From Candidatus Woesearchaeota archaeon (GTDB taxonomy: Archaea > Nanobdellota > Nanobdellia > SCGC-AAA011-G17 > UBA489): 9,647 bases of DNA. Location: assembly GCA_030679025.1 (NCBI GenBank), contig JAUXTV010000134.1, positions 1 through 9,647 on the forward strand. The letters run 5' to 3'. A model generated the notes under the pieces. The model was not told the DNA's origin and made no database searches. It saw only the letters and a list, made by a program, of their open reading frames with translations. Positions within the stretch are counted from its first letter, which is position 1, and every line of letters starts with the position of its first letter. The position numbers were made by a program, and so were the translations under genes. Below, piece after piece: positions 1 through 7,134 of the stretch.

Positions 1-1
1 A

Positions 2-316
2 AAAAACTTTGGTTGGGATATTGCTACTAGAAATACTCCAGCAGCCTACTTGACAGGAATGCTCGCAGGTATGAAAGCCAAAGAAAAGAAATTGAAAGAA
101 GCTATTCTTGATTTAGGCTTACAAAAAGTAACTCGCGGTTCCTTAATTTTTGCAGTAGTAAAAGGAGCGAATGACGCAGGATTTTCTGTGCCTTTCAATC
201 CAGCAACATTACCTAAGGAAGATCGCATGACAGGTAAACACATTAAGTTTAAAAACGCATCATTCGACAAAGTCAAAGCAGCAATTCTGCAATCCAAACC
301 AAAACCATCAAAATAA
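2..316 (+). CDS. rpl18: Ribosomal protein uL18 (L18), 3' part only
   Basis: This is the C-terminal part (about 104 residues) of large-subunit protein uL18, which binds 5S rRNA in the central protuberance. The frame is open from the left edge, so the start lies outside the window. The segment GWDIATRNTPAAYLTGMLAG, followed by a lysine-rich helix, matches the conserved archaeal/eukaryotic L18/L5e region. The stop TAA is at 314-316 and the uS5 start follows three bases later. Position immediately before uS5 is the standard archaeal spc operon order (L18-S5-L30-L15-SecY), which supports the call. An internal ATG at 50 is not the real start, because conserved sequence continues upstream of it. Confidence 0.93.
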   Translation, partial: KNFGWDIATRNTPAAYLTGMLAGMKAKEKKLKEAILDLGLQKVTRGSLIFAVVKGANDAGFSVPFNPATLPKEDRMTGKHIKFKNASFDKVKAAILQSKPKPSK

Positions 317-319
317 ACC

Positions 320-1147
320 ATGCCACGAAAAACAACTCCAAAGGAAGCTAAAGCAACAATTCCAGTAGCTGAAGTAGTAAAGACTGTTGTTGCTGCAGAA
401 GAAATAGTGAAGGAAATTATTCCTACTGCTCCTGTAGAAGCACCTATGGGTATTCTAACAGAAAAAGAATTCGATAAAGAAGCATGGCAACCTAAAACTG
501 CTCTTGGTCTAAAAGTAAAGAATGGGGAAATTACTAATCTCGATCAGATTCTTGATGCAGGTTTCCCCGTATTGGAAGCCTCTATTGTTGATGCACTAGT
601 ACACAATTTGGAATCAGACTTATTAGCCATTGGCCAATCCAAAGGTAAATTCGGTGGCGGTAAAAAAAGTATCTGGCGTCAAGTGCAGAAAAAAACTGCT
701 GAAGGTAATAAACCTAGTTTCGCAGCACTTGTTGTTGTCGGTAACAAAAATGGATATGTTGGATTAGGATATGGAAAAGCTCGTGAGACTTTGCCAGCAA
801 GAGAAAAAGCAGTAAGAAAAGCAAAATTAAACATGATCAAAGTACAACGTGGTTGCGGTTCATGGGAATGTGGCTGCAGCGGAAATCATTCTATTCCTTG
901 TAAAATTATTGCAAAATGCGGTTCAGTAGTAGTAGAACTCTTGCCAGCGCCAAAAGGTACTGGTCTTGCTATGGAAAAAGAAGCAGCAAAAATTTTAGTA
1001 TTAGCAGGTATCAAAGATGTCTATTCCAGAACTTATGGTCAGACAAGAACAAAATTAAATCATCTTAAATCAATATTTGAAGCATTACGTTTGCTCTCAC
1101 AAATAAAAATGAAACCAGGAATGAAAAAGGTAGCAACTAAACAATGA
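320..1147 (+). CDS. rps5: Ribosomal protein uS5 (archaeal S5)
   Basis: Small-subunit protein uS5 takes part in decoding accuracy and the mRNA entry channel. The family core runs from about residue 50 (WQPKTALGLKVKNGEITN) through the S5 double-stranded RNA-binding domain (FGGGKKSIWRQVQKKT, GYVGLGYGKA) to the C-terminal domain (PKGTGLAMEKEAAKILVLAG). The cysteine-rich RGCGSWECGCSGNH segment is typical of archaeal/eukaryotic members. At 275 residues it is longer than usual, because roughly 45 residues rich in Ala, Val, Lys, Glu and Pro precede the core; that part looks disordered. The ATG at 320 lies three bases after the uL18 stop, and no later ATG retains the entire core, so the long form is the better call. 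It overlaps uL30 by ATGA at 1144-1147, suggesting translational coupling. Confidence 0.96.
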   Translation: MPRKTTPKEAKATIPVAEVVKTVVAAEEIVKEIIPTAPVEAPMGILTEKEFDKEAWQPKTALGLKVKNGEITNLDQILDAGFPVLEASIVDALVHNLESDLLAIGQSKGKFGGGKKSIWRQVQKKTAEGNKPSFAALVVVGNKNGYVGLGYGKARETLPAREKAVRKAKLNMIKVQRGCGSWECGCSGNHSIPCKIIAKCGSVVVELLPAPKGTGLAMEKEAAKILVLAGIKDVYSRTYGQTRTKLNHLKSIFEALRLLSQIKMKPGMKKVATKQ

Positions 1148-1623
1148 CTGAATTACAACGAATTGCAATCATCAGGATTAAAGGAAAGCCAGGTTTAAAG
1201 AAAACTGTAAAAGACACATTTGATATGCTGAAATTGTACAAGAAAAATAATGCAGTTGTAGTAAGCAACGCTCCAACTTATGCTGGTATGCTTGTAAAAA
1301 TCCAGGATGCAGTTACATGGGGAGAAATAGACGAAGAAACTTTCAAACTCCTTTTAGAAAAACGAGGCAAGTTGCCTGGTAAAGCTCCCTTAACAGAACA
1401 ATATCTCAAGGAAAAATGCAACACTTCATTCGCTCAATTTGCTAAAGAATTTATGGCTTGTAAAAAAGAATTAAAAGAAGTTCCAGGTCTCAAAGGATTT
1501 TTCAGGCTCAATCCACCAATCCATGGCTTTGAAAGAAAAGGCATCAAAACTCCTTATTCTATGGGTGGTGTTTTAGGCTACCGCAAAGACAAGATCAATG
1601 AACTATTGCGTAGGATGATGTAA
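1144..1623 (+). CDS. rpl30: Ribosomal protein uL30 (archaeal L30/L7e type)
   Basis: Large-subunit protein uL30 of the long archaeal/eukaryotic type: 159 residues, against about 60 in bacteria. The N-terminal ferredoxin-like core is visible as RIAIIRIKGKPGLKKTVKDTFDMLKL with NAVVVSNAPTYAGMLVKIQD. The C-terminal archaeal extension carries FRLNPPIHGFERKGIKTPYSMGGVLGYR, a signature shared with eukaryotic L7. The ATG overlaps the uS5 stop (ATGA, 1144-1147), and uL15 starts three bases after its stop. It is part of the co-transcribed spc-type operon. Nothing in length or residues is abnormal. Confidence 0.95.
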   Translation: MTELQRIAIIRIKGKPGLKKTVKDTFDMLKLYKKNNAVVVSNAPTYAGMLVKIQDAVTWGEIDEETFKLLLEKRGKLPGKAPLTEQYLKEKCNTSFAQFAKEFMACKKELKEVPGLKGFFRLNPPIHGFERKGIKTPYSMGGVLGYRKDKINELLRRMM

Positions 1624-1625
1624 TA

Positions 1626-2033
1626 ATGACAGTCAGAAGAAAGAAAAATGTGCATCGCAAGCGAGGTTCTCGTACTCATGGATACGGCTACAAGAAAAAT
1701 CGTGGTTCTGGTAACCGCGGTGGTAAAGGAATGGCCGGTACAGGAAAACGTTCTCACAGTCAAAAGATTTCCATCTTGAAAGAATATGGACACACCTATT
1801 TTGGAAAGCACGGATTTATTGTGCCGCCTGAAGTAAGACGTGTTATCAAGGCAATTAACATCAGAGATCTACCTCGTCAATCACCGTTAGATTTATCTAC
1901 TCTAGGCTATGACAAGCTTTTATCCAAAGGTATACCTGCCATGAAATATGAAATCAAAGTGGCTCTGTGTTCCGCAAAAGCAAAGGAAAAGATTGAAAAA
2001 GCCGGGGGAAAAATTATTTCTGAAGAACAATGA
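1626..2033 (+). CDS. rpl15: Ribosomal protein uL15 (archaeal L15/L27a)
   Basis: Large-subunit protein uL15, which binds 23S rRNA. The basic, glycine-rich N-terminus (KKNVHRKRGSRTHGYGYKKNRGSGNRGGKG) is the family hallmark, an extended tail that threads into rRNA. The C-terminal half (FIVPPEVRRVIKAINIRDLPRQSP onward) is the globular domain. At 135 residues it is close to the usual archaeal size, slightly compact. The ATG lies two bases after the uL30 stop, and its TGA overlaps the SecY start as ATGA at 2030-2033, the conserved L15-SecY junction. Confidence 0.95.
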   Translation: MTVRRKKNVHRKRGSRTHGYGYKKNRGSGNRGGKGMAGTGKRSHSQKISILKEYGHTYFGKHGFIVPPEVRRVIKAINIRDLPRQSPLDLSTLGYDKLLSKGIPAMKYEIKVALCSAKAKEKIEKAGGKIISEEQ

Positions 2034-3439
2034 GTGCTCTTGATAATGTCCTAGCATTCTTACCTGAAGTCGCAAGCCCGCAGGAAAAGCATGTTTCCTT
2101 TAAAAGCAAATTAAAGTGGACTTTATTAGTTTTAGTTGCATTCTTCTTGCTCTCTGCAATTCCCTTATTTGGTTTAGGACAAAATGCGCTTGCGCAATTC
2201 GAATCCTTATCTATTATCTTGGGTGCTAGTTTTGGTTCTATTCTTTCCTTGGGTATTGGTCCATTAGTAACTGCTTCCATCGTGCTGCAATTATTAGTAG
2301 GATCAGGTATGTTAAAAGTTGATGTTACAAAACCAGAAGGAAAAAAATTCTTCCAAAGTTTGCAAAAAATTATGTCTATCTTCTTCATTATTTTTGAAGC
2401 TATCATCTACGTATTCATGGGTGGGTTGGCTCCTTCCCCAGAACTTTTAGGCACTAGTGCTTATTTCACCATGGAACTCATTTTAGTATTCCAGTTAATT
2501 GTTGGTGGCTTTATAGTTATGTATATGGATGAAGTCGTTACCAAATGGGGCTTTGGTTCAGGATTGTCATTATTCATCGCAGCAGGTGTATCTAGTTCGA
2601 TCTTCGTCAGAGCATTCTCGCCTTTAACAAGTGCAGGTACATTCGCTTTCGGCACAGGACAAGCTCCTGTCGGTCAAGTATGGGTTTTATTCGCATCATT
2701 GATTAACAGAAATCCAACAGGCGCGTTCTTAGCATTAGCAGCTATTTTAGCAACCATTATTATCTTCGTTGTTTCAGTATATGGCCAAGCGATGAAAGTA
2801 GAAATCCCTTTATCCTTCGGTCGTATTCGCGGTCATGGTATTCGCTGGCCCTTAAAATTCATGTACACTTCCAACATCCCAGTTATTTTAACAGCGGCTT
2901 TGTTAGCAAATATTCAGCTCTGGGCACGATTAATGCAAAATTGGGGACATCCTTGGTTCGGCACTTTCGCAGGCAATACACCAGCATCTGGTTTAGTCTT
3001 ATGGATTTTCCCGCCTAATATTATTCAAGAATTAATTACTGGTAGCATCTCCTTTATGCACATACTCTATGCTTTTTCCTATATACTCTTAATGGTGGGT
3101 GGTGCAGTAGTATTCTCTATTTTCTGGGTGCAGACTTCAGGTATGGATGCAGCATCGCAAGCAAAACAAATTATGGCTTCAGGCTTGCAAGTTCCAGGAT
3201 TTAGGCGTGATCCTCGTGTCATTGAACAAATTTTAAAAAGATATATTATGCCTTTAACAGTTTTAGGAGCAGTCTCTGTTGGTATTCTAGCAGCATCAGC
3301 TGATCTTTTAGGAGCACTAGCGAATGGTACAGGTATTTTATTAACAGTCATGATTATTTACAAGTTATATGAAGACATTGCGCAGCAGCACATGATGGAC
3401 ATGAATCCAATGATGCGAAAGATGATGGGTGGAGAATAA
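2030..3439 (+). CDS. secY: Protein translocase subunit SecY
   Basis: Channel-forming alpha subunit of the Sec61/SecYEG translocon in the cytoplasmic membrane. The 469 residues contain about ten hydrophobic segments. The first is near residues 30-50, followed by the plug region and TM2 (FESLSIILGASFGSILSLGIG, then PLVTASIVLQLL), which is close to the archaeal consensus. Cytosolic loops carry positive clusters such as FGRIRGHGIRWPLKFMYTSNIPVILTAAL and FRRDPRVIEQILKRYI, the ribosome-binding loops. The C-terminus is a short Met-rich cytosolic tail (MMDMNPMMRKMMGGE). The gene overlaps uL15 by 4 bp and is followed directly by a DUF106 gene whose relatives also act in membrane protein insertion. Confidence 0.97.
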   Translation: MSALDNVLAFLPEVASPQEKHVSFKSKLKWTLLVLVAFFLLSAIPLFGLGQNALAQFESLSIILGASFGSILSLGIGPLVTASIVLQLLVGSGMLKVDVTKPEGKKFFQSLQKIMSIFFIIFEAIIYVFMGGLAPSPELLGTSAYFTMELILVFQLIVGGFIVMYMDEVVTKWGFGSGLSLFIAAGVSSSIFVRAFSPLTSAGTFAFGTGQAPVGQVWVLFASLINRNPTGAFLALAAILATIIIFVVSVYGQAMKVEIPLSFGRIRGHGIRWPLKFMYTSNIPVILTAALLANIQLWARLMQNWGHPWFGTFAGNTPASGLVLWIFPPNIIQELITGSISFMHILYAFSYILLMVGGAVVFSIFWVQTSGMDAASQAKQIMASGLQVPGFRRDPRVIEQILKRYIMPLTVLGAVSVGILAASADLLGALANGTGILLTVMIIYKLYEDIAQQHMMDMNPMMRKMMGGE

Positions 3440-3440
3440 C

Positions 3441-3914
3441 ATGGCTCTTTTAGGCGGCCTTTTTGATTTTATTTTTTACCCTATTACTAATTTTTTATCT
3501 CCTCGTTGGTCCTTAATTATTATTTCTATTATTATTACGCTCTTATCCACATTAGCCTATAAATTTTTGACTAATCAAAAAGAAATGAAGACTCTGAAAG
3601 AAGAAATGAAGACTTTACGCGATGACATGAAGAAATATAAAGATGATACTGCTAAAGTAAGTGAAATTAATCAGCAAGTCTTGGAAAAAAATCTCAAATA
3701 TATGAAGCACAGTATGCGCCCTATGCTGTTCACACTCGTACCCATCCTTTTAATTTTCAGTTGGCTCAAGGTAACTTTCTTGCCAGCAGGAGAAATCTTC
3801 TCTTGGGGAGTAAGTATATGGCCTTGGGGCACCGGCATAGGCTGGTTATGGACCTATTTACTCGCTTCTATTGTTGCAAGTATGGTCATTAGAAAGCTTT
3901 TTAAAATACACTAA
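3441..3914 (+). CDS. DUF106 membrane protein (Oxa1/YidC/EMC3-superfamily insertase-like)
   Basis: An integral membrane protein of 157 residues with the layout of archaeal DUF106 proteins: TM1 at about residues 22-43, a charged coiled-coil hairpin at about 46-90 (repeated EMKTLKEEMKTLRDDMKK), then TM2 (about 94-110) and TM3 (about 134-152) separated by a Trp-rich loop. DUF106 is related to YidC/Oxa1, Get1 and EMC3, which insert membrane proteins. Its place directly after secY is conserved in archaea and fits that role. I chose the ATG at 3441, two bases after the SecY stop and preceded by GGTGGAG. A GTG at 3429 would add four residues and overlap secY. The specific substrate is unknown. Confidence 0.85.
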   Translation: MALLGGLFDFIFYPITNFLSPRWSLIIISIIITLLSTLAYKFLTNQKEMKTLKEEMKTLRDDMKKYKDDTAKVSEINQQVLEKNLKYMKHSMRPMLFTLVPILLIFSWLKVTFLPAGEIFSWGVSIWPWGTGIGWLWTYLLASIVASMVIRKLFKIH

Positions 3915-3927
3915 ACGCCCTCAAAAC

Positions 3928-4212
3928 ATGACAAGCCAAAAACACCGTTCACGTTCATTTAGAAGAATTTACAAGAAAGTACCTGGTGGTGCAACCCATG
4001 TGCAATATGAGCACAGAAAGCCAAAGAAAGCACATTGTGCTGCATGTCGCAGACCTTTAGCAGGTATGCCTCAATTGAGAGCATTCAAGGCACGTACTAC
4101 AGCAAAAACTATGAAGCGTCCAGAAAGGCCTTATGGTGGCATGCTTTGTTCTCCATGTACACGATTAAAAATTATTGAAAATGCGCAAGCATTCATGAGG
4201 AAACAAGAATGA
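3928..4212 (+). CDS. rpl34e: Ribosomal protein eL34
   Basis: Archaeal/eukaryotic-specific large-subunit protein eL34, 94 residues. It begins with a basic tail (SQKHRSRSFRRIYKKVPGG) and has a zinc ribbon made by Cys37-X2-Cys40 and Cys74-X2-Cys77 (CAAC and CSPC). The ATG at 3928 was chosen because it gives the normal N-terminus. The frame stays open upstream to 3871, but that stretch lies inside the DUF106 gene and encodes nothing family-like. The TGA overlaps the eL14 start (ATGA, 4209-4212). In many archaea cmk lies between eL34 and eL14; here they are directly joined. Confidence 0.95.
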   Translation: MTSQKHRSRSFRRIYKKVPGGATHVQYEHRKPKKAHCAACRRPLAGMPQLRAFKARTTAKTMKRPERPYGGMLCSPCTRLKIIENAQAFMRKQE

Positions 4213-4586
4213 CTGAAATTGGAAGAGTTTATGTGAAGACAGCAGGAAGAGATGCAGGTAAATTTTGCACTATTGTAGACACTCTAGATAATAATTTTGT
4301 TATGGTAGATGGTCAAGTGCGAAGAAAAAAATGTAATCTTGCTCACTTAGAACCTTTAGAAAAAACTGTAGAGGTAAAAAAAGGCGCTTCTCATGCAGAC
4401 GTCGTAAAGGCGTTTGAAAAAATTGGTCTTGCAATTATTACTACAAAGCCAAAGACGAAAAAAGGAAATAAACCAGTTCATCAACGAAAGAAAAAAGAAA
4501 AGCAAACCAAAGCTCCTGAAAAGCCAACAAAGGCAGCTGAAAAGAAAGTAGAGAAAAAACCAGCAGCAAAGGAAGCTAAGAAGTAA
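4209..4586 (+). CDS. rpl14e: Ribosomal protein eL14
   Basis: Large-subunit protein eL14, found in archaea and eukaryotes. Residues 1 to about 50 form the KOW/SH3-like barrel (IGRVYVKTAGRDAGKFCTIVD, then a VMVDGQVRRKKCNLAHLEPL segment typical of the family). A short helix follows (SHADVVKAFEKIGL), then from about residue 80 a low-complexity Lys/Ala/Pro/Glu tail. The total of 125 residues is somewhat longer than minimal archaeal eL14 because of this tail, which is probably disordered and may contact rRNA. It overlaps eL34 by 4 bp and lies 5 bp before the prefoldin gene. Confidence 0.93.
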   Translation: MTEIGRVYVKTAGRDAGKFCTIVDTLDNNFVMVDGQVRRKKCNLAHLEPLEKTVEVKKGASHADVVKAFEKIGLAIITTKPKTKKGNKPVHQRKKKEKQTKAPEKPTKAAEKKVEKKPAAKEAKK

Positions 4587-4591
4587 TACTT

Positions 4592-5020
4592 ATGAGTGAC
4601 GATCAATTACTTCAACAGAAATATCTTGAAATACAAACGCTCAATCAACAGATCCAACAGTTGCATCAGCAATCCCAAGTCTTAGAACAGCAAAAAAATG
4701 AGTTATTATCTCTTTCTCAAACTTTAGATGAACTAGACACAGTAAAACCACAAAGTAAAATGTATGCTCCTTTAGGCGGCGGTTTATATGTGGAAAGTAT
4801 TATTACAGAAACCAAAAAAGTATTGACTAATGTAGGTGCGGATGTAGTAGTCCTTAAAACTCTCGAGGAAACAAAGCAGATTATTGAAGAGCAGATCGAT
4901 GATTTGCAGAACGTCGTTGAAACTGTGGAAAACCGAGTCCAAGAGATGATGAAGAAAGGACAGCAGCTGCATAAAGAAATGATGGCTCTCTCGGAAAAAC
5001 AACCTAAGAAACCGAAATAA
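4592..5020 (+). CDS. pfdA: Prefoldin subunit alpha
   Basis: Alpha subunit of the hexameric (alpha2-beta4) archaeal prefoldin, a cytosolic chaperone that passes unfolded proteins to the thermosome. The 142 residues show the expected shape: a long Gln-rich N-terminal coiled coil (about 1-50), a central beta-hairpin region with the conserved YAPLGGGLYVES and TNVGADVVVLKTLEE segments (about 58-95), and a second coiled coil (about 96-135) ending in a basic tail. The ATG is 5 bp after the eL14 stop, so it is the last gene of the ribosomal operon. A separate promoter follows it. The beta subunit is not in the window. Confidence 0.92.
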   Translation: MSDDQLLQQKYLEIQTLNQQIQQLHQQSQVLEQQKNELLSLSQTLDELDTVKPQSKMYAPLGGGLYVESIITETKKVLTNVGADVVVLKTLEETKQIIEEQIDDLQNVVETVENRVQEMMKKGQQLHKEMMALSEKQPKKPK

Positions 5021-5042
5021 TTTCGGAAAAACTCCCATAAGG

Positions 5043-5050
5043 CATATAAA
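5043..5050 (+). promoter_or_regulatory. TATA box for the primase gene
   Basis: CATATAAA, preceded by a purine-rich stretch (ATAAGG) that could serve as a BRE. Its centre is about 26.5 bp before the ATG at 5073, so transcription would begin at or next to the start codon. This predicts a leaderless primase mRNA transcribed separately from the ribosomal operon. It matches the spacing seen at three other genes in the window. Confidence 0.6.
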
Positions 5051-5072
5051 CGTCCTTTAGCTTATTCAGAGT

Positions 5073-6452
5073 ATGGATGAAAGAATCTTAAAATACTATG
5101 CCAGAAAGGATGTACAGCAAGCTATTCTCGCCTTATCGAAAGATCGTGAAGTAGGTGTCATGTATGGATTGCAAAATTTTGGCAAGCGTCCGCAGATTAT
5201 ACAATACACTTCAGACATCTATGAATTTGCCAAGGAAGGTGCAACCTCATTTCATGTCTCAGAAGAACGTTGGAAAGATCCTCTGCAACTCAAAGCAGGC
5301 TTGTCCAGAAAACAATTAGATGAATTGCGCATAGGATGGGACATAGTTATAGACATTGATACTAATTTTTTAGAATACTCTAAGACCACTGCAGAATTAT
5401 TAGTAGAAGCATTAAAATTCAATAACATCAAAACTCTCGGTCTCAAATTCAGTGGTCGTTCTGGATTTCATCTGCTTGTGCCGTTTGAGTCTTTGCCGCC
5501 AACAGTCAATGAGCAGGAAACAAGATTGCTTTTTCCAGAAGGATTGAAAACTATTGCACAATATCTAAAAATGATGATCCAAAAACCACTGAGTGATCGT
5601 CTTTTAAGTATGAGCACTATTGAAGAAATGATTAAAAGTTCAGGCAAGAAAGAAGAGGAACTCCTTATACATGGAAAATTAAATCCCTTCGCTTTAGTCG
5701 ATATAGATAATGTAGCTATTTCCTCACGACATATGTTTCGCTCAGTATTCTCCATCAATGAGAAATCTGGTATGGTGAGTGTTCCAGTCAACCCAGAACA
5801 AGTGAAAAACTTTTCTCTCAAGCAGGCAAAAATAGAAAATGTAGATACTTCCATTCATTTCTTCAAAACTGCAGAGACAGCAGAAGCAAAACAATTGATT
5901 ATTGAAGCCTTTGATAAGGTAATGAAGCCAGCTTATACTGCTTATAATCAAAAGGAAGAAGAAAATAAAAAAGAAAAGAAATATGATGAATATCAAATTC
6001 CAAAGGAAAAAATAAAGCCAGAATATTTCCCTCCCTGTATTCATTTGGCATTAAAAGGATTGCAAACTGATGGTCGTAAGCGTGCTATTTTTATTCTAAC
6101 CAATTTTTTAACACATATGGGATACACAGCGCAAGAAATCGAACAACAACTCTTAGAATGGAATCAAAAAAATTATGAGCCTTTGCGTGATGGTATGATC
6201 ATTTCTCATGTAAAATGGCATAAAAATGCAGGACAAACTATTCTTCCTCCTAATTGTAATAATGAAGCCTACTATCCATCTATGGGTATTTGTAAGCCAG
6301 ATAACTGGTGTTCAAAGATTAGAAATCCAGTACAATATGTAAGATACAGATTAAAAATAGAAAAACAAAATGAAAAGAAACCTCGAGGCAGAAAACCTAA
6401 AGTAAAAGTAGCTAAAGAAATAAAGAAACCGGAAGCTAATGAAACTGAATAA
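5073..6452 (+). CDS. priS: Single-chain DNA primase: PriS-like catalytic domain fused to PriL-like Fe-S domain
   Basis: Archaeal/eukaryotic-type primase that makes primers for DNA replication, 459 residues. The N-terminal AEP domain (about 1-290) shows FGKRPQII near residue 36, the metal-binding pair Asp94-Ile-Asp96 (WDIVIDIDTN), SGRSGFH at 127-133 (the SGR-GFH motif), and a later acidic/basic stretch (VDIDNVAISSRHMFRSVFSIN, 209-229) that fits the third catalytic Asp and nucleotide-binding Arg. A charged linker (about 291-315) leads to a second domain with PPCIHLALKG, GRKRAIFILTNFL and four cysteines at 322, 395, 407 and 413. That is the pattern of the PriL C-terminal 4Fe-4S domain. Separate PriS and PriL are usual; such fusions are known from Nanoarchaeum equitans. 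The last 30 residues are a basic tail. Confidence 0.93.
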   Translation: MDERILKYYARKDVQQAILALSKDREVGVMYGLQNFGKRPQIIQYTSDIYEFAKEGATSFHVSEERWKDPLQLKAGLSRKQLDELRIGWDIVIDIDTNFLEYSKTTAELLVEALKFNNIKTLGLKFSGRSGFHLLVPFESLPPTVNEQETRLLFPEGLKTIAQYLKMMIQKPLSDRLLSMSTIEEMIKSSGKKEEELLIHGKLNPFALVDIDNVAISSRHMFRSVFSINEKSGMVSVPVNPEQVKNFSLKQAKIENVDTSIHFFKTAETAEAKQLIIEAFDKVMKPAYTAYNQKEEENKKEKKYDEYQIPKEKIKPEYFPPCIHLALKGLQTDGRKRAIFILTNFLTHMGYTAQEIEQQLLEWNQKNYEPLRDGMIISHVKWHKNAGQTILPPNCNNEAYYPSMGICKPDNWCSKIRNPVQYVRYRLKIEKQNEKKPRGRKPKVKVAKEIKKPEANETE

Positions 6453-6476
6453 ATGAAAGAGGATTAGGGTATAGAA

Positions 6477-6743
6477 TTAATATGCATCATCATGATGTTC
6501 GTAGTCCCAGAAAATAACTGTATCTTCTATTTCAATATATTGGAATGTTAGAACAAAAGAGTGCTGTATATGTACACGCTTCAAATGCTGTTTCGGCTTC
6601 TTGAGATTTTTATAGTGATTGACGTCTTCACAAGAGATAATTTCTTGCATTTTAGCGAGAATAATATCGTGCGTCTTCCTGTCTTTCTTGAATAGCTTTA
6701 CTAATATCTTCTGAAGTTTGTCTTCAATAGAGAACTTACGCAC
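6477..6743 (-). CDS. RelE/ParE-family toxin of a type II toxin-antitoxin pair
   Basis: A basic protein of 88 residues with the RelE-superfamily layout: an N-terminal helical pair (LQKILVKLFKKDRKTHDIILAKMQEII), then HYKNLKKPKQHLKRVHIQHSFVLTF and a C-terminal IFWDYEHHDDAY. The last is close to the DYxHHDxxY ending of archaeal RelE/StbE-like toxins, where basic and His/Tyr residues contact ribosome-bound mRNA. The likely role is translation-blocking mRNA cleavage, neutralised by the upstream antitoxin; this is inferred from family and context. The start is GTG at 6743-6741, since no ATG occurs before residue 32. It overlaps the antitoxin stop by 8 bp, so translation is probably coupled. It converges on the primase gene with 24 bp between stops. 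Confidence 0.82.
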   Translation of the reverse strand: MRKFSIEDKLQKILVKLFKKDRKTHDIILAKMQEIISCEDVNHYKNLKKPKQHLKRVHIQHSFVLTFQYIEIEDTVIFWDYEHHDDAY

Positions 6744-7011
6744 TCTCTATCGCCTTACGCAGTTCATTGATGTTGTTGTAATGATGTAAGACTTTTTCTT
6801 TTTCTATCCTGTCTAATTTGTTGATATAAGATTGTTTCAAAGGACGGTGAGGGTCGTCACAGATAGGGCAAAATTCATCCATATCTTGCTCTCGAAATTT
6901 AGAAACGATAAAGTTGACAGCTTCAGATTTTGTTTTCAAGCTATGATGAGCTTTGACAATATTGATTATCCTGTCTTCTTCTTTTCCGAGAGTAATAATT
7001 GCTTGTACCAT
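6736..7011 (-). CDS. DUF2683-type antitoxin
   Basis: A protein of 91 residues whose N-terminus (MVQAIITLGKEEDRIINIVK, then a KTKSEAVNFIVSKF helix) resembles archaeal DUF2683 proteins: a short beta strand and two helices in a ribbon-helix-helix-like arrangement suited to DNA binding. The C-terminal part, with a CPIC pair (Cys48, Cys51) and a helical tail, probably wraps the toxin. DUF2683 genes commonly precede RelE-type toxins in archaea. Here the antitoxin comes first and overlaps the toxin by 8 bp, the usual order. A TATA box centred about 25 bp upstream implies a leaderless mRNA. Autorepression at the 7072-7092 symmetry element is possible but not shown. Confidence 0.78.
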   Translation of the reverse strand: MVQAIITLGKEEDRIINIVKAHHSLKTKSEAVNFIVSKFREQDMDEFCPICDDPHRPLKQSYINKLDRIEKEKVLHHYNNINELRKAIESA

Positions 7012-7030
7012 AGGACTAATAAAAGCTAAT

Positions 7031-7041
7031 GATATATAAGT
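7031..7041 (-). promoter_or_regulatory. TATA box for the toxin-antitoxin operon
   Basis: Read on the minus strand this is ACTTATATATC, with an AAAAG purine tract just upstream (BRE-like). The box centre lies about 24.5 bp before the antitoxin ATG at 7011, giving a start of transcription at about the A of ATG and hence a leaderless mRNA. Confidence 0.6.
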
Positions 7042-7071
7042 CTTTTGATAGGTACTGCAGATCTAAGAGAC

Positions 7072-7092
7072 AGTTAACCACTTATAAGTAAC
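7072..7092. promoter_or_regulatory. Inverted repeat between divergent promoters (possible operator)
   Basis: Outer arms AGTTA (7072-7076) and TAACT (7088-7092) are inverted repeats, and inside lies the perfect 10-bp palindrome ACTTATAAGT (7080-7089). The element sits between the minus-strand TATA box of the toxin-antitoxin operon and the plus-strand TATA box of the DGR target gene. It could therefore be an operator for the antitoxin or a regulator of both directions. AT-rich palindromes also arise by chance, so the function is a guess. Confidence 0.35.
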
Positions 7093-7105
7093 TACAATAG
7101 AAAGC

Positions 7106-7113
7106 TTTAAATA
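7106..7113 (+). promoter_or_regulatory. TATA box for the DGR target gene
   Basis: TTTAAATA, preceded by GAAAGC (BRE-like). Its centre is about 25.5 bp before the ATG at 7135, so a leaderless mRNA starting at the ATG is predicted. No Shine-Dalgarno-like sequence stands before this ATG, which agrees with leaderless initiation. Confidence 0.6.
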
Positions 7114-7134
7114 GAAGAAAGTAATGCTAAATCT

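Noticed and set aside
3429..3440. GTG start for the DUF106 protein at 3429
   Set aside because: It overlaps secY and adds only four residues; the ATG at 3441 directly follows the SecY stop and has a GGTGGAG stretch before it.
3871..3927. A longer eL34 beginning at 3871
   Set aside because: The extra 19 codons overlap the DUF106 gene in another frame and do not resemble eL34; the family N-terminus begins at 3928.
6832..7029. Plus-strand frame opposite the antitoxin gene
   Set aside because: It shows no recognisable domain and lies opposite a well-supported antitoxin with its own TATA box; it is a shadow.
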